A DNA stretch of 64,000 nt. Origin: Nostoc sp. XA010. GTDB taxonomy: Bacteria; Cyanobacteriota; Cyanobacteriia; Cyanobacteriales; Nostocaceae. A program made the position numbers and the translations under genes. The DNA lies in the NCBI RefSeq assembly GCF_020829625.1, contig NZ_JAIVFX010000002.1, positions 372,001-436,000 of the forward strand, written 5' to 3'. Positions 1-8,056 of the stretch are shown piece by piece. Under the pieces are notes generated by a model. The model made no database searches and was not told where the DNA came from. It worked only from the letters and a program-made list of their open reading frames with translations. Numbering within the stretch: position 1 is the stretch's first letter; the number at the start of each line of letters is the position of its first letter.

Positions 1-491
1 GCTGGGCCAAAGTTGTCTACAAGGCTAATAACTCCAGGGGTAGCTGTAGTAATTCTATAAAGAGAGCTTCCTACTGGCCCATTTGCGGGATTCGGATTCC
101 CTGAAATGTTGTATAAAGCACTACGATTAAAGTCAGCACCTGACTCAAATCCAAAACGACGGTCAGATCCTGTACGAGTTGGTGAGGTCGTGGCTGGAGC
201 AAAAGGCTGATCTACATTATTAACGACAGTAACAGTTGGATCAATTGGTGTTGTAGCACCAGTGACCCGTGCTTCGTTAACTGCACCTACCCTTCCGGTA
301 ATGGGGTTAGTTCCCAAACCTTCTAGATCGGCGGTAGTAGCATTAGCTGCAAGATTGACTGTACCTACTCTTGTAGGAGTAATAGAACCTCCAGGCCCCG
401 AAGGGATCAAAAAGCGGTAAACGTCAAGTTGCTTGCCATTACTAGCGTTGCCGTCACTATCCTCTCCAATGGTATAGCCGTAAAGAGCCAT
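1..491 (-). CDS. Hypothetical protein, N-terminal part (gene runs off the window)
   Basis: An open reading frame on the minus strand begins with ATG at 491 and stays open to the window edge, giving the first 163 residues. It starts MALYGYTIGEDSDG and is rich in Gly, Thr, Asn and Pro, with valine-threonine runs that look like beta structure. No signal peptide or membrane segment is visible. A good Shine-Dalgarno (AAGGAGAAAA) lies just before the start, which supports translation. I do not recognise the family. It could be a surface or calcium-binding beta-sheet protein, but that is only a guess from composition. Confidence 0.6.
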   Translation of the reverse strand, partial: MALYGYTIGEDSDGNASNGKQLDVYRFLIPSGPGGSITPTRVGTVNLAANATTADLEGLGTNPITGRVGAVNEARVTGATTPIDPTVTVVNNVDQPFAPATTSPTRTGSDRRFGFESGADFNRSALYNISGNPNPANGPVGSSLYRITTATPGVISLVDNFGP

Positions 492-1659
492 GAGAATTTT
501 CTCCTTGTTGAAACCTGTTAACCTTTTGGGAACATTCCAAATATGCAGTATTTCAAATGTGCAAATTTGTATGTGGCTAAAAGTCTTTAACGACACAAAC
601 AAAGCTAACATTTGCAGGCTAAAAGTTAAACCTAGTCTGCATTATTTTAACTTTGCTTATATAGCCTATAACCTTGCCAAATTGAAACACTACTAAACCT
701 TTGACTGTAAACAGGTAAGGACAACTTAACTCAATACTGTTATAGTTACTATTTGCTCAACGAATAAAGAGAAAAGAGTATTTGATTTGCCAATTTAAAG
801 TCAAAGTTTAAGGTTAAAAAAACTGTATTTGGAATTATCTTAGTAAGACTATATTTGAGTAATGTTAAGATTTCATAATATTTCGGTTAAATCTAATAGT
901 TACTAATTTATTTTATATACTGATGTAAGCATAACTCGACTGTTTTAATAGCTATTAAACGATTTAATCTTCGCAGGCGATCGCTATTGGTCTTAAAAAT
1001 TACGCATTGGCAGGAAATACCAAAAATAGATGTTTTAAAAATACATCTGTCTTAGGGATAATTTATTAATTACCCGTACAGTGCGGGTGTATTTACCATC
1101 AAAAAATGGCCAATAAAAGCCTCAAAAAACCAAACCTATTTTAGTAAATGCTTACCATCATTAATTTCTACAGTGCGTAAGTCTTAGTCCTATTCACTTG
1201 AAAGTACCTTTAACAAAAAGATTAAAGGGCAAAGGTAAAAATAAAATCTCATCTCTTTTCCTTTGCCCTTTAACCGATTCTGCAAGAACTCTGACGTAGT
1301 TATCCAGAAGCTAACAGAAATTGGTGCTTAACATTTTACTGGCGATGCCTACGGCGGCAAGCTACGCAATCCAATTTCTTTTTGTAATGTTTTATTTGTG
1401 GAAAACCTTTGCGCTTTGATACTTCTGCTCCTAATCTATGGGCGACAGTGGAACAAGGCTACCTTGAAGTAGCTCTCAAGGAAGGATTGGGTGAGTTTAA
1501 CGGCAGTGGCTATTTTACCCTGAGCGTTAGCCCCTAGCTTAATTTTCCAGACTGCACAGTTATTTTTGCCCTGCTGCATTAATATGTCAAAATAAAAATA
1601 CCCGATACATCAAGGTGAGCGATCGCTCCAAAAGCTAGATTAAAGGATTGACCTGAGCA
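492..1659. other. Long AT-rich gene-poor stretch
   Basis: About 1.17 kb without a convincing intact gene. It probably holds the divergent promoters of the hypothetical gene at its left and the DUF2996 gene at its right. A Nostoc-type palindromic repeat (GGCGATGCCTACGGCGGCAA, from about 1341) and a decayed gene tail (1388-1537) lie in its right half. The 68-codon frame at 490-696 has no ribosome site and looks like chance. Confidence 0.6.
1388..1537 (+). pseudogene. Orphan 3' end of an unidentified gene
   Basis: Between an in-frame stop at 1385-1387 and a TAG at 1535-1537 there are 50 sense codons that look protein-like (LRFDTSAPNLWATVEQGYL, then EVALKEGLGEF, ending FTLSVSP). There is no start codon or ribosome site. 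A dispersed GCTACGC repeat sits immediately upstream, at the place where the rest of the gene would be. I read this as the tail of a gene whose front was deleted or displaced. The family is not recognised. Confidence 0.35.
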
Positions 1660-2319
1660 ATGGCAGACCCAACCAATCACAATCAAGCGGGAGAAGTAGC
1701 TCCCAGCACAGTTGACCAGCAAGCTCCCAGTGTGGCTGAAGAACACGCTCCTAGTACAGACTCACCGGAAGCTACAGACCTTCCTACTGCTAACGCACCA
1801 GATCCTAAAGCTGCAAACCCCGAAGATAACCCTAATGCTGCTAAACCAGCTGCTGCATCACCCAAGCGAGAAAAACCCGCCGCAGCCGCAACCGGAGAAA
1901 AACCCGCAGCCGCAGCTAAAGCCGCCAAAAAGGAAAAAGCCCCATCTGTTGAAGATAAGCCATTTGTCGAGTTCATCGAGCAAGACTACTTGCCAGCTTT
2001 ACAAAAAGCGATCGCTCAAGAAGGTGTGAAAGATTTACAGGTGTCTTTTGCCAAGCAAAAAGTTCCAATCACTGGCTTTGAATCCGCCGAAGAATGCTGG
2101 CAAATTATCGGCAGTTGGAAACAAACTGGTCTACATCAGTTTAATCTGTATTTCCCAGAAGAAGATATTCAAGGGAAAAAGGGATTTTCCTGTAATGAAG
2201 GCAAAAAACCTAGCACTCTTGAGTCATTCTTAATCGATGAGCGCAAAATTACCCTCGATTTGTTGGTATATGGCTTAGTTCAGCGCTTAAATGGTCAAAA
2301 GTGGTTAGGTATAAATTAG
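1660..2319 (+). CDS. DUF2996 family protein with Ala/Pro/Lys-rich N-terminus
   Basis: 219 residues in two parts. Residues 1-105 are low-complexity (Ala, Pro, Lys, Glu) and presumably disordered. Residues 106-219 form a compact domain with conserved-looking features (FIEQDYLPALQKA, ECWQIIGSW, FYFPEED-like, then a C-terminal helix ending LNGQKWLGIN). The second part matches my memory of DUF2996, a family of cyanobacteria and chloroplasts with no established function. The protein is probably cytoplasmic or stromal-facing; no signal or membrane helix is seen. The gene stands alone and is followed by short TAGTCAT tandem repeats, so it is probably monocistronic. Confidence 0.65.
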   Translation: MADPTNHNQAGEVAPSTVDQQAPSVAEEHAPSTDSPEATDLPTANAPDPKAANPEDNPNAAKPAAASPKREKPAAAATGEKPAAAAKAAKKEKAPSVEDKPFVEFIEQDYLPALQKAIAQEGVKDLQVSFAKQKVPITGFESAEECWQIIGSWKQTGLHQFNLYFPEEDIQGKKGFSCNEGKKPSTLESFLIDERKITLDLLVYGLVQRLNGQKWLGIN

Positions 2320-2345
2320 TCATTAGTCATTAGTCATTAGTCATT
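2317..2345. repeat. Heptameric tandem repeat (TAGTCAT)
   Basis: Four head-to-tail copies of a 7-bp unit begin at the stop codon of the DUF2996 gene. This is the short tandemly repeated repetitive class known from heterocystous cyanobacteria. Further heptads (GACAAAG/GACAAAT) follow at about 2360-2388. Confidence 0.8.
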
Positions 2346-2388
2346 GGTTTTTTTAACAAAAGACAAAGGACAAATGACAAAGGACAAT

Positions 2389-2883
2389 TTAAAGTTCATG
2401 GAAATGGTAGATAACGGCTCCAGTATTGGGGTCGTTATCTATTTTCACGTAACCTGATTTGTACATCTCATTGAGAGTAGCTTCCACTTCAGCAAAGCTA
2501 GCTCCCGTGAACTTCACGCCTTGAGTAACAGTTAAAATACCACCTTTGTTTTCTGCCGCTTCGATCAGTTTAATCATCAGTTGGTTGCCTGTTGGGCGGT
2601 GGACTTGAGAGGCAACTACTGCTTGATTTAACGGCACACCGAAGGGAGATACACCTGCTTTTAGTCTCAGCTTGTGTTCGTAGTTGTTAACCATATCGGT
2701 GATGAAGAACAAATCCACGATCTGCCCTATACCAAACACACCACCAGTCAACAGCCACAACAAACCAGTCCCAATCTTGCCATTGTAGAAACGGTGCAAT
2801 CCTCCCATCCCGATAAATCCGACTGCACACAAGATATAAGAGACAAGAAGTCGGTCTTTATGCTGATTGTTTTCAAGATTCAT
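2389..2883 (-). CDS. TM2 domain membrane protein with C-terminal winged-helix-like region
   Basis: Starting from ATG at 2883 the protein has 164 residues; a longer frame to 2949 would need a TTG start and adds a Lys-rich leader that relatives lack. Residues about 10-75 are a TM2 domain: two hydrophobic helices around the signature GGLHRFYNGKIGTGLLWLLT and GIGQIVDLFFI. The C-terminal half (KLIEAAENKGGILTVTQG, then FAEVEATLNEMYKSGYVKID) resembles a small winged-helix or regulatory fold. The protein should sit in a membrane. TM2 proteins have no single known biochemical role, so function stays open. Confidence 0.75.
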   Translation of the reverse strand: MNLENNQHKDRLLVSYILCAVGFIGMGGLHRFYNGKIGTGLLWLLTGGVFGIGQIVDLFFITDMVNNYEHKLRLKAGVSPFGVPLNQAVVASQVHRPTGNQLMIKLIEAAENKGGILTVTQGVKFTGASFAEVEATLNEMYKSGYVKIDNDPNTGAVIYHFHEL

Positions 2884-3362
2884 CTTGCTTTTCAACCCTT
2901 TGGATTTGCTCTTGTTGTCTAAGATGGGTTTTCCATGTTGTAGTAACAACTACAGAAAATTACTGAGATAGTAGTGCTTTAAGACTACAATAAGTGCGTG
3001 CTATTCCACTTGTTTGAAACAGTGCTAATCACTGAATACGTTTATTTGACTACTAATCCACGATTCTTGGTTCCGTAAATATTGAATGATTGTTGCAACT
3101 CTTAATCTTTTGCTTACAAATTTCTAACCCGCACCTTGGTAGACTGAACTTTATACAATTGGATTATTGTCGGCTGTTACGCCTTAACAGAGCTTTACCC
3201 TTGGCTTTCTGGTGAGGCAGTCCGATCTTCTCCCAAAGGGAAAGGCTAGCGCCAACGGGGTTTCCCCCATGAGGAACTGTCGTTAGCGTAGCGGTAGCAA
3301 CTGTGCGTAGCGTCACCCGAAGGGTTTACTTAAGATAATAAAGACGAAAGAGCAATCAAGAC
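2884..3362. other. Divergent promoter region of the TM2 gene and acsF
   Basis: About 480 bases between divergently read genes. The left part is plain AT-rich DNA that should carry both promoters. From about 3242 to 3325 there is a cluster of Nostoc palindromic repeat fragments (GCTAGCGCCAACGGGG, GTTAGCGTAGCGGTAGC, GTGCGTAGCGTC). These sit directly in the acsF leader, ending about 40 bases before its start. Confidence 0.5.
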
Positions 3363-4439
3363 ATGGTAGATTCCCTCAAAAAACCAGGCTTTGAAGAAAT
3401 CCGGCCAGGGATTAAAGTCCCGGCAAAAGAAACCCTATTAACACCTCGGTTTTATACTACCGATTTTGATGAAATGGCGCGGATGGATATCTCCGTCAAT
3501 GAAGACGAGTTACAAGCCATTCTCGAAGAGTTCCGCACCGACTACAACCGCCATCACTTTGTTCGGGATGCCGAGTTTGAACAATCCTGGGATCATATTG
3601 ACGGGGAAACTCGTCGGTTGTTCGTTGAGTTTCTAGAACGCTCGTGTACGGCAGAGTTTTCCGGCTTTTTGCTGTATAAAGAACTTGGCCGTCGCTTGAA
3701 AGGCAAAAGCCCGGTCTTGGCAGAGTGTTTTAACCTGATGTCACGGGATGAAGCACGTCACGCTGGCTTTTTGAACAAAGCTTTGTCGGACTTTAATCTG
3801 TCCCTAGATTTAGGGTTTTTGACTAAGAGTCGCAGTTATACCTTTTTTAAACCGAAATTCATCTTCTACGCTACTTATCTTTCTGAGAAGATCGGTTATT
3901 GGCGCTACATCACCATTTATCGCCATTTAGAAGCACATCCCGAAGACCGGGTTTATCCAATCTTCCGGTTCTTTGAGAACTGGTGTCAGGATGAAAACCG
4001 TCACGGCGATTTCTTTGATGCGATTATGAAATCCCAGCCGCAAATATTGAATGATTGGAAAGCCCGGCTCTGGAGTCGGTTCTTCCTGTTGTCGGTGTTT
4101 GCGACAATGTATCTCAATGACATCCAACGCAAGGATTTTTATGCCACCCTTGGATTGGATGCGCGAGAATACGATATCCATGTAATTAAGAAGACTAACG
4201 AAAACGCAGGTCGAGTGTTCCCATTGATGCTGGATGTAGAGAATCCAGAGTTTTATCAACGGTTGGATACTTGTATAAGTAATAACGAGAAGCTGGGTGC
4301 GATCGCTAACTCCAGCACTCCCAAATTCCTGCAAATCTTCCAAAAACTGCCGCTTTACATTTCCAATGGCTGGCAGTTATTGCGGCTTTACCTGATGAAA
4401 CCGATTGATACTGTTTCTGCTCAAGGGGCAGTTCGTTAA
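3363..4439 (+). CDS. acsF: Mg-protoporphyrin IX monomethyl ester (oxidative) cyclase
   Basis: 358 residues, full length for the aerobic cyclase that closes the isocyclic ring of chlorophyll (Mg-protoporphyrin IX monomethyl ester to divinyl protochlorophyllide, using oxygen). The diiron site is clear: Glu98 in AEFSGF, the pair Glu130/His133 in DEARHAGF, and Glu211/His214 in [10 protein letters not shown]. The N-terminus ([20 protein letters not shown]) is typical of the cyanobacterial and plastid type. The enzyme works at the thylakoid membrane with an Ycf54-type partner, not present here. The gene is monocistronic, with a textbook terminator 27 bases after the stop. I cannot tell whether the genome has a second, low-oxygen isoform. 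Confidence 0.95.
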   Translation: MVDSLKKPGFEEIRPGIKVPAKETLLTPRFYTTDFDEMARMDISVNEDELQAILEEFRTDYNRHHFVRDAEFEQSWDHIDGETRRLFVEFLERSCTAEFSGFLLYKELGRRLKGKSPVLAECFNLMSRDEARHAGFLNKALSDFNLSLDLGFLTKSRSYTFFKPKFIFYATYLSEKIGYWRYITIYRHLEAHPEDRVYPIFRFFENWCQDENRHGDFFDAIMKSQPQILNDWKARLWSRFFLLSVFATMYLNDIQRKDFYATLGLDAREYDIHVIKKTNENAGRVFPLMLDVENPEFYQRLDTCISNNEKLGAIANSSTPKFLQIFQKLPLYISNGWQLLRLYLMKPIDTVSAQGAVR

Positions 4440-4465
4440 GTTATAACAGGTTTGCAAAAACTTTA

Positions 4466-4497
4466 GTGGTTCTGCTGATTGCAGAGCCACTTTTTTT
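4466..4497 (+). terminator. Rho-independent terminator of acsF
   Basis: A 10-bp stem (GTGGTTCTGC with GCAGAGCCAC, one G-T pair) encloses a 5-base loop and is followed by seven T residues. Confidence 0.9.
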
Positions 4498-4536
4498 GTC
4501 CTAAATATTACAGGTAATTAGTACTGCGATCGCTAA

Positions 4537-4657
4537 GGGACTTTCAAGTAAAAAATATACCATTGCTATAGAGGCAGAGGGGCAGGGGGCAGGGAGCAGG
4601 GGGAGGGGAAGTCGTAGTGAAGTCTAGAAATTGGATAATTTATTTTTTGGAGTTCCC
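4537..4657. mobile_element. MITE-like element, GGGACTTCC family, copy 1
   Basis: 121 bp beginning GGGACTTTCAAGTAAAAAAT and ending TTTTTTGGAGTTCCC, flanked on both sides by TAA (4534-4536 and 4658-4660), which looks like a 3-bp target duplication. The interior carries a G-rich heptad tract (GGGGGCAG repeats, about 4570-4605). Two more elements with the same ends occur at 11004-11160 and 49586-49837. Confidence 0.6.
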
Positions 4658-4716
4658 TAATCTTGTAGATTGGGTTGAGGCTCAAAAGCATCGATTTGCA
4701 AAAGTCAATTGAAAAC

Positions 4717-4762
4717 ACAGATGGATACAGATAAACACTGATATTTATCTGTATTCATCTGT
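4717..4762. repeat. Long hairpin (ACAGATGGATACAGATAAA)
   Basis: A 19-base arm at 4717-4735 pairs with 4744-4762 with one mismatch around an 8-base loop. A further direct ATTCATCTGTG copy follows. It lies between acsF and phoD 3' ends and is too long and lacks a T tract for a simple terminator. Confidence 0.7.
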
Positions 4763-4860
4763 ATTCATCTGTGATCGTCTAGTTTCAACGAAGAAGCAGG
4801 AGAAAGAGATCAGCCCCAACAATTGGAGACGCTACGCGAAGGGTAAGTCAAAATAATTTC

Positions 4861-4905
4861 CCCCTGCCCCCTGCCCCCTGCCCCCTGCCCCCTGCTCCCC
4901 TGCCT
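4861..4905. repeat. C-rich heptad tandem repeat (CCCCCTG)
   Basis: About six units of a 7-bp CCCCCTG repeat just downstream of phoD. The complementary strand is a string of G5 runs that could form a G-quadruplex in the phoD transcript tail. A related but inverted G-rich tract lies 260 bases away inside the MITE at 4537-4657. Confidence 0.75.
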
Positions 4906-4932
4906 CTTTTTCAACACCTGGGAATTAAACGA

Positions 4933-6522
4933 TTAAGCTTGTTGTATATCTGGACGGCCATCTTCAACCACAAATGAAGCGCGTTTACTAATTGTGCCAA
5001 ATGGGGTTGTGACATTTGACATAACTAGATAATCTGACTTCCAGGTTGTAGGAGTCAGCGCACAACGAACATATCCCCGTTGACCGTTGAAAAACTTAAT
5101 GTGTGGGTTATCTGGTAAGTAAGCTTCAACGGTGGGATTAGTATCTGCTCCATCACCACCGGAGCTAATTGAGGAACATACGAATTCACTACCAACGGTG
5201 GCGGATTCTGGGTTATCAAAGTTAGCCTTCAAGTTCATCGCCCAGTGGGAATGCACATCGCCTGCCAAGGATACTGGATTAGAAGGGCGGCGCTGTCCGA
5301 GGAAAGCCATGAGGCGATCGCGCGAAGCCACATAACCATCCCATTTATCCATGCTGTAAGTTCCGCCTGCTCCTGGTGTCATATCTCTTTGAGCAATCGG
5401 AACCTGCTGCGCCAAAACATTCCACTTAGATTGTGAACTCTTTAAACCATCATATAGCCAATTCTCCTGCACCTTACCGGTAATCGTTGCATTCGGATCT
5501 AAGTTTTCTGGACAACGTTCTTTAGTACCATCACCACAGGCCTGATCGGTACGATATTGGCGGGTATCTAGGACATGGAAGGTGGCTAAATTACCAAAGG
5601 AGAGCCGACGGAAAAGTTGCATATCAGGGCCAAAAGGACGCGAGAAGGGGCGCAGTGGCATGTGTTCGTAGTAAGCTTGATAAGCAACAGCCCGGCGTTG
5701 AAGGAAAATTGCCTGAGCCTGATCTGGTTCAGTATCAACTTGGGAGATGTTGTTGGCGTAGTTGTTTTCCACTTCGTGATCATCCCAGGTAACAATCCAG
5801 GGAAAGGCTGCATGAGCAGCTTGGAGATTGGTATCGGTTTTATAGAGGGCGTGACGGTTGCGGTAATCTTCTAAGGTGAGAATTTCTGAACTATTGTGTT
5901 GTCTGGGGACATTGTCTGAGATTCCCCCTTCATAGATGTAATCACCAACATGCACTACTAAATCAAGGTCGTCCTGTGCTAGATATTTGTAGGCAGTATA
6001 GAATCCCTGCTGATAGTTTTGGCAGGAGACTAGACCAAAATTAAATTTACTCAAATAGCTATTTTCTAGAGGCGCTGTCCGAGTCCGACCAATAGGGCTA
6101 GCGTCTTGTCCAACAAGAAAACGATACCAGTACCAAGTATTAGATTGGAGTCCTTCTACCACAACTCTAACTGAATGAGCTAGTTCTGGAGCTGCAAGTA
6201 CCGTACCTCTGGAGACAATGCGCCTCATGTCGGGATCAGTTGCTACTTCCCAGCGAATTGGCACATTAACAGGTGGCATTCCACCTCCGTTTAAGGGTTC
6301 AGGAGCGAGACGAGTCCAGATCACTACGCTGGTAGGATAGGGTTCACCCGACGCTACACCCAAGGTGAAAGGATAATTAGAAAATCTGCTTGTAGCGATC
6401 GCTCTTTGAGGAGAAAATTGGTTAGCGATCGCTAAACCAGACAATGCTCCTGCCCCGATAATTAAGTTCCGTCGTTTCATTCGACTGTGCAGGAACTGCT
6501 CAAAATTCCGGTAATCTACCAT
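4933..6522 (-). CDS. phoD: PhoD-type alkaline phosphatase / phosphodiesterase, Tat-exported
   Basis: 529 residues. The N-terminus has a twin-arginine signal: Arg17-Arg18 in MKRRNLIIGAGALSGL followed by a hydrophobic stretch and an AxA-like cleavage region (RAIATS). The mature part shows the PhoD family pattern: an N-terminal beta domain, then metal and phosphate-site motifs VSCQNYQQGFYTAY, HVGDYIYEGG, TWDDHEVENNYA and SLAGDVHSHWAMNL. PhoD enzymes hydrolyse phosphomono- and diesters outside the cytoplasm using calcium and iron. An AGGAG sits seven bases before the ATG. A phosphate-starvation promoter is expected, but I found no convincing Pho box in the 225 bases upstream. Confidence 0.92.
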   Translation of the reverse strand: MVDYRNFEQFLHSRMKRRNLIIGAGALSGLAIANQFSPQRAIATSRFSNYPFTLGVASGEPYPTSVVIWTRLAPEPLNGGGMPPVNVPIRWEVATDPDMRRIVSRGTVLAAPELAHSVRVVVEGLQSNTWYWYRFLVGQDASPIGRTRTAPLENSYLSKFNFGLVSCQNYQQGFYTAYKYLAQDDLDLVVHVGDYIYEGGISDNVPRQHNSSEILTLEDYRNRHALYKTDTNLQAAHAAFPWIVTWDDHEVENNYANNISQVDTEPDQAQAIFLQRRAVAYQAYYEHMPLRPFSRPFGPDMQLFRRLSFGNLATFHVLDTRQYRTDQACGDGTKERCPENLDPNATITGKVQENWLYDGLKSSQSKWNVLAQQVPIAQRDMTPGAGGTYSMDKWDGYVASRDRLMAFLGQRRPSNPVSLAGDVHSHWAMNLKANFDNPESATVGSEFVCSSISSGGDGADTNPTVEAYLPDNPHIKFFNGQRGYVRCALTPTTWKSDYLVMSNVTTPFGTISKRASFVVEDGRPDIQQA

Positions 6523-6747
6523 TGTTTACTCCTGGGTAACAGGTAACTTAAAACACAGCAACAGCTAACACAAAGAAGGCAGGGGAATCGTAGACAAACT
6601 TCGTAAACAATTCTCTTACCAGAATCAGGTTTTAATTCCCAATTTATCTCTTGCTATCATCGTGTTAGATGTTCTTTGCCACATAAAAGCCTACTAATAA
6701 GAGATTAATCCTTGGCAAAGAAAGCGTTAATATCGACTTAACCAAGG

Positions 6748-7278
6748 TTAGACTTTAACCTTTTTCTTCATCATCCAGCCAAGGCTAAAAGCAAAAAGAG
6801 CGCCAATTAAAGGTGTAGAGTCAGGCACTTGTGTATACGAAACTCTACCTGATATGGGTTCACCATCTGGAGAAGTTCTAGAGAAAGCTGTAAAATCCTC
6901 ACCGATGATTTCGTAACTAATAGAACTGGAAGGGTTAGATTTATCATTGAATAAATAATCTAATCCGAAATACGTTTGTCCTGTTGAAGATGTGGCTGGA
7001 AAGACAAGAGGGAAATCTGGATATTTGGTATCATCTTGTTCAGTATAAATGGTATCATCGTCAAATTGGAAAGAGAGTGATTTAATGGCGGCTACCGGAT
7101 TAGCTTCATTACTAAAAGTTGAGTCATCAAAGCTAAAAAAGCCATTTCCCCTATTTACCGGACTATCAACTGTGAAAGCATAATTAATAATTGCAGCAGA
7201 TACAGATTTTGCATCTACAGTCACAAGGGCTAAAGCAACACTAGCAGCAGCAAGCACTAATTGCGGAACAAATTTCAT
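6748..7278 (-). CDS. Exported PEP-CTERM-like protein
   Basis: 176 residues from the ATG at 7278, chosen because GAGGAAAA stands 6-13 bases before it; earlier in-frame GTG (7317) and ATG (7296) lack a ribosome site. Residues 1-25 are a signal peptide (MKFVPQLVLAAASVALALVT). The body is Ser/Asp/Thr-rich and beta-like. The C-terminus (VPDSTPLIGALFAFSLGWMM then KKK) has the layout of a PEP-CTERM sorting tail: short Pro motif, one membrane helix, basic end, though the motif reads PDST rather than PEP. Probably a secreted or envelope protein; molecular role unknown. Confidence 0.7.
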   Translation of the reverse strand: MKFVPQLVLAAASVALALVTVDAKSVSAAIINYAFTVDSPVNRGNGFFSFDDSTFSNEANPVAAIKSLSFQFDDDTIYTEQDDTKYPDFPLVFPATSSTGQTYFGLDYLFNDKSNPSSSISYEIIGEDFTAFSRTSPDGEPISGRVSYTQVPDSTPLIGALFAFSLGWMMKKKVKV

Positions 7279-7663
7279 CTCAGTTTTCCTCACCATAAAC
7301 TTCTGTAACCAATGCACACTAAAAAGTATAGAAATAGTTGGTTTTCAACTTACTTCTTTCCAAACCTGGTATTTATCACGGATTAGAATAGCGATCTAAA
7401 TCAATGATTTTTGCCTTTTCAAGAAAAAGAAATAACTCTCCAATTTCTTGGAGACACCATATTTTAGAATCAGGAGTTTAAGTAGACTTTAATTAGAGGT
7501 AAAAATAAAATCAATTGTCGAGATTGCAGAGTGTCAAAATTTGCGATGGCGTACTCGTCACCGTAGGCGATCGCATTCTATGAATTTTTTCGCGTTAAAC
7601 CAGAGTCATGTCCCGCAAGGAACAAAGTTATCTCTTGATGACTAAATATAGCCAAAAATCTTT

Positions 7664-7712
7664 AGTCTACTTCAGTAGACTTTAGCTGTTAGCCTGGAAC
7701 TTTAGTTCCAGG
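7664..7712. repeat. Tandem double hairpin
   Basis: Two adjacent perfect stems: AGTCTAC/GTAGACT at 7664-7681 and CCTGGAACT/AGTTCCAGG at 7693-7712, separated by 11 bases. The arrangement is reminiscent of a dispersed Nostoc repeat; it is not near enough to a gene end to be an obvious terminator. Confidence 0.65.
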
Positions 7713-7817
7713 CGGGTGAGCAAGCCAAGGTAATGAAAAACAATCTTTTATTGTCTTTGAAGTTACTTTTGTTTTCCACTAATCAAACGCGATGTGCAAC
7801 TTATTCTTAGAACCCCG

Positions 7818-7887
7818 CTTCCATTCCTTTCCCCCACAGGGAGAGAGGCTTTGATTCTTGCTCCCCAACGCTAGTAGGGAAGGGGTT
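7818..7887. repeat. 70-bp dispersed repeat, copy 1
   Basis: Begins CTTCCATTCCTTTCCC and ends TAGTAGGGAAGGGGTT. It aligns end to end with 63931-64000 at the right edge of the window, with identical length and identical last 27 bases or so. Confidence 0.8.
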
Positions 7888-8011
7888 GGGGGTTAGGTTT
7901 GAGAGAAAGGTGCACATGGTGGGGTAATCAAGTAAATTTTGCGGTACTAGTACAGCGTGGCGTAAATCAAGCTATCATTTTAAAACTTGCAAAAGCCTTG
8001 ATATACAAAAA

Positions 8012-8056
8012 TTTTGACTTTTGACTTTTGACTTCCGCCTTGCGGCACTAGTTTTT
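8012..8056. repeat. GACTTTT heptads plus conserved tail, copy 1
   Basis: Tandem TTTTGACTTTTGACTTTTGA followed by CTTCCGCCTTGCGGCACTAG. A near-identical 46-bp copy is at 51961-52006. This copy abuts the stop codon of aroA. Confidence 0.75.

Larger units (their letters stand above)
7279..8055. other. Repeat-filled intergenic region between aroA and the exported-protein gene
   Basis: About 780 bases downstream of aroA and upstream of the PEP-CTERM-like gene. It holds a HIP1-containing palindrome near 7545-7575, a double hairpin at 7664-7712, a 70-bp dispersed repeat at 7818-7887 (a second copy ends this window) and a GACTTTT tandem repeat with a conserved tail at 8012-8056. No coding frame is convincing. 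Confidence 0.6.

Noticed and set aside
490..696. 68-codon plus-strand frame
   Set aside because: No ribosome site, composition of AT-rich intergenic DNA, overlaps the start region of a real divergent gene.
6733..6763. Pho box for phoD (CTTAACCAAGG and CTTTAACC)
   Set aside because: Repeats are badly spaced, lie over 200 bases from phoD and overlap the 3' end of the neighbouring gene.
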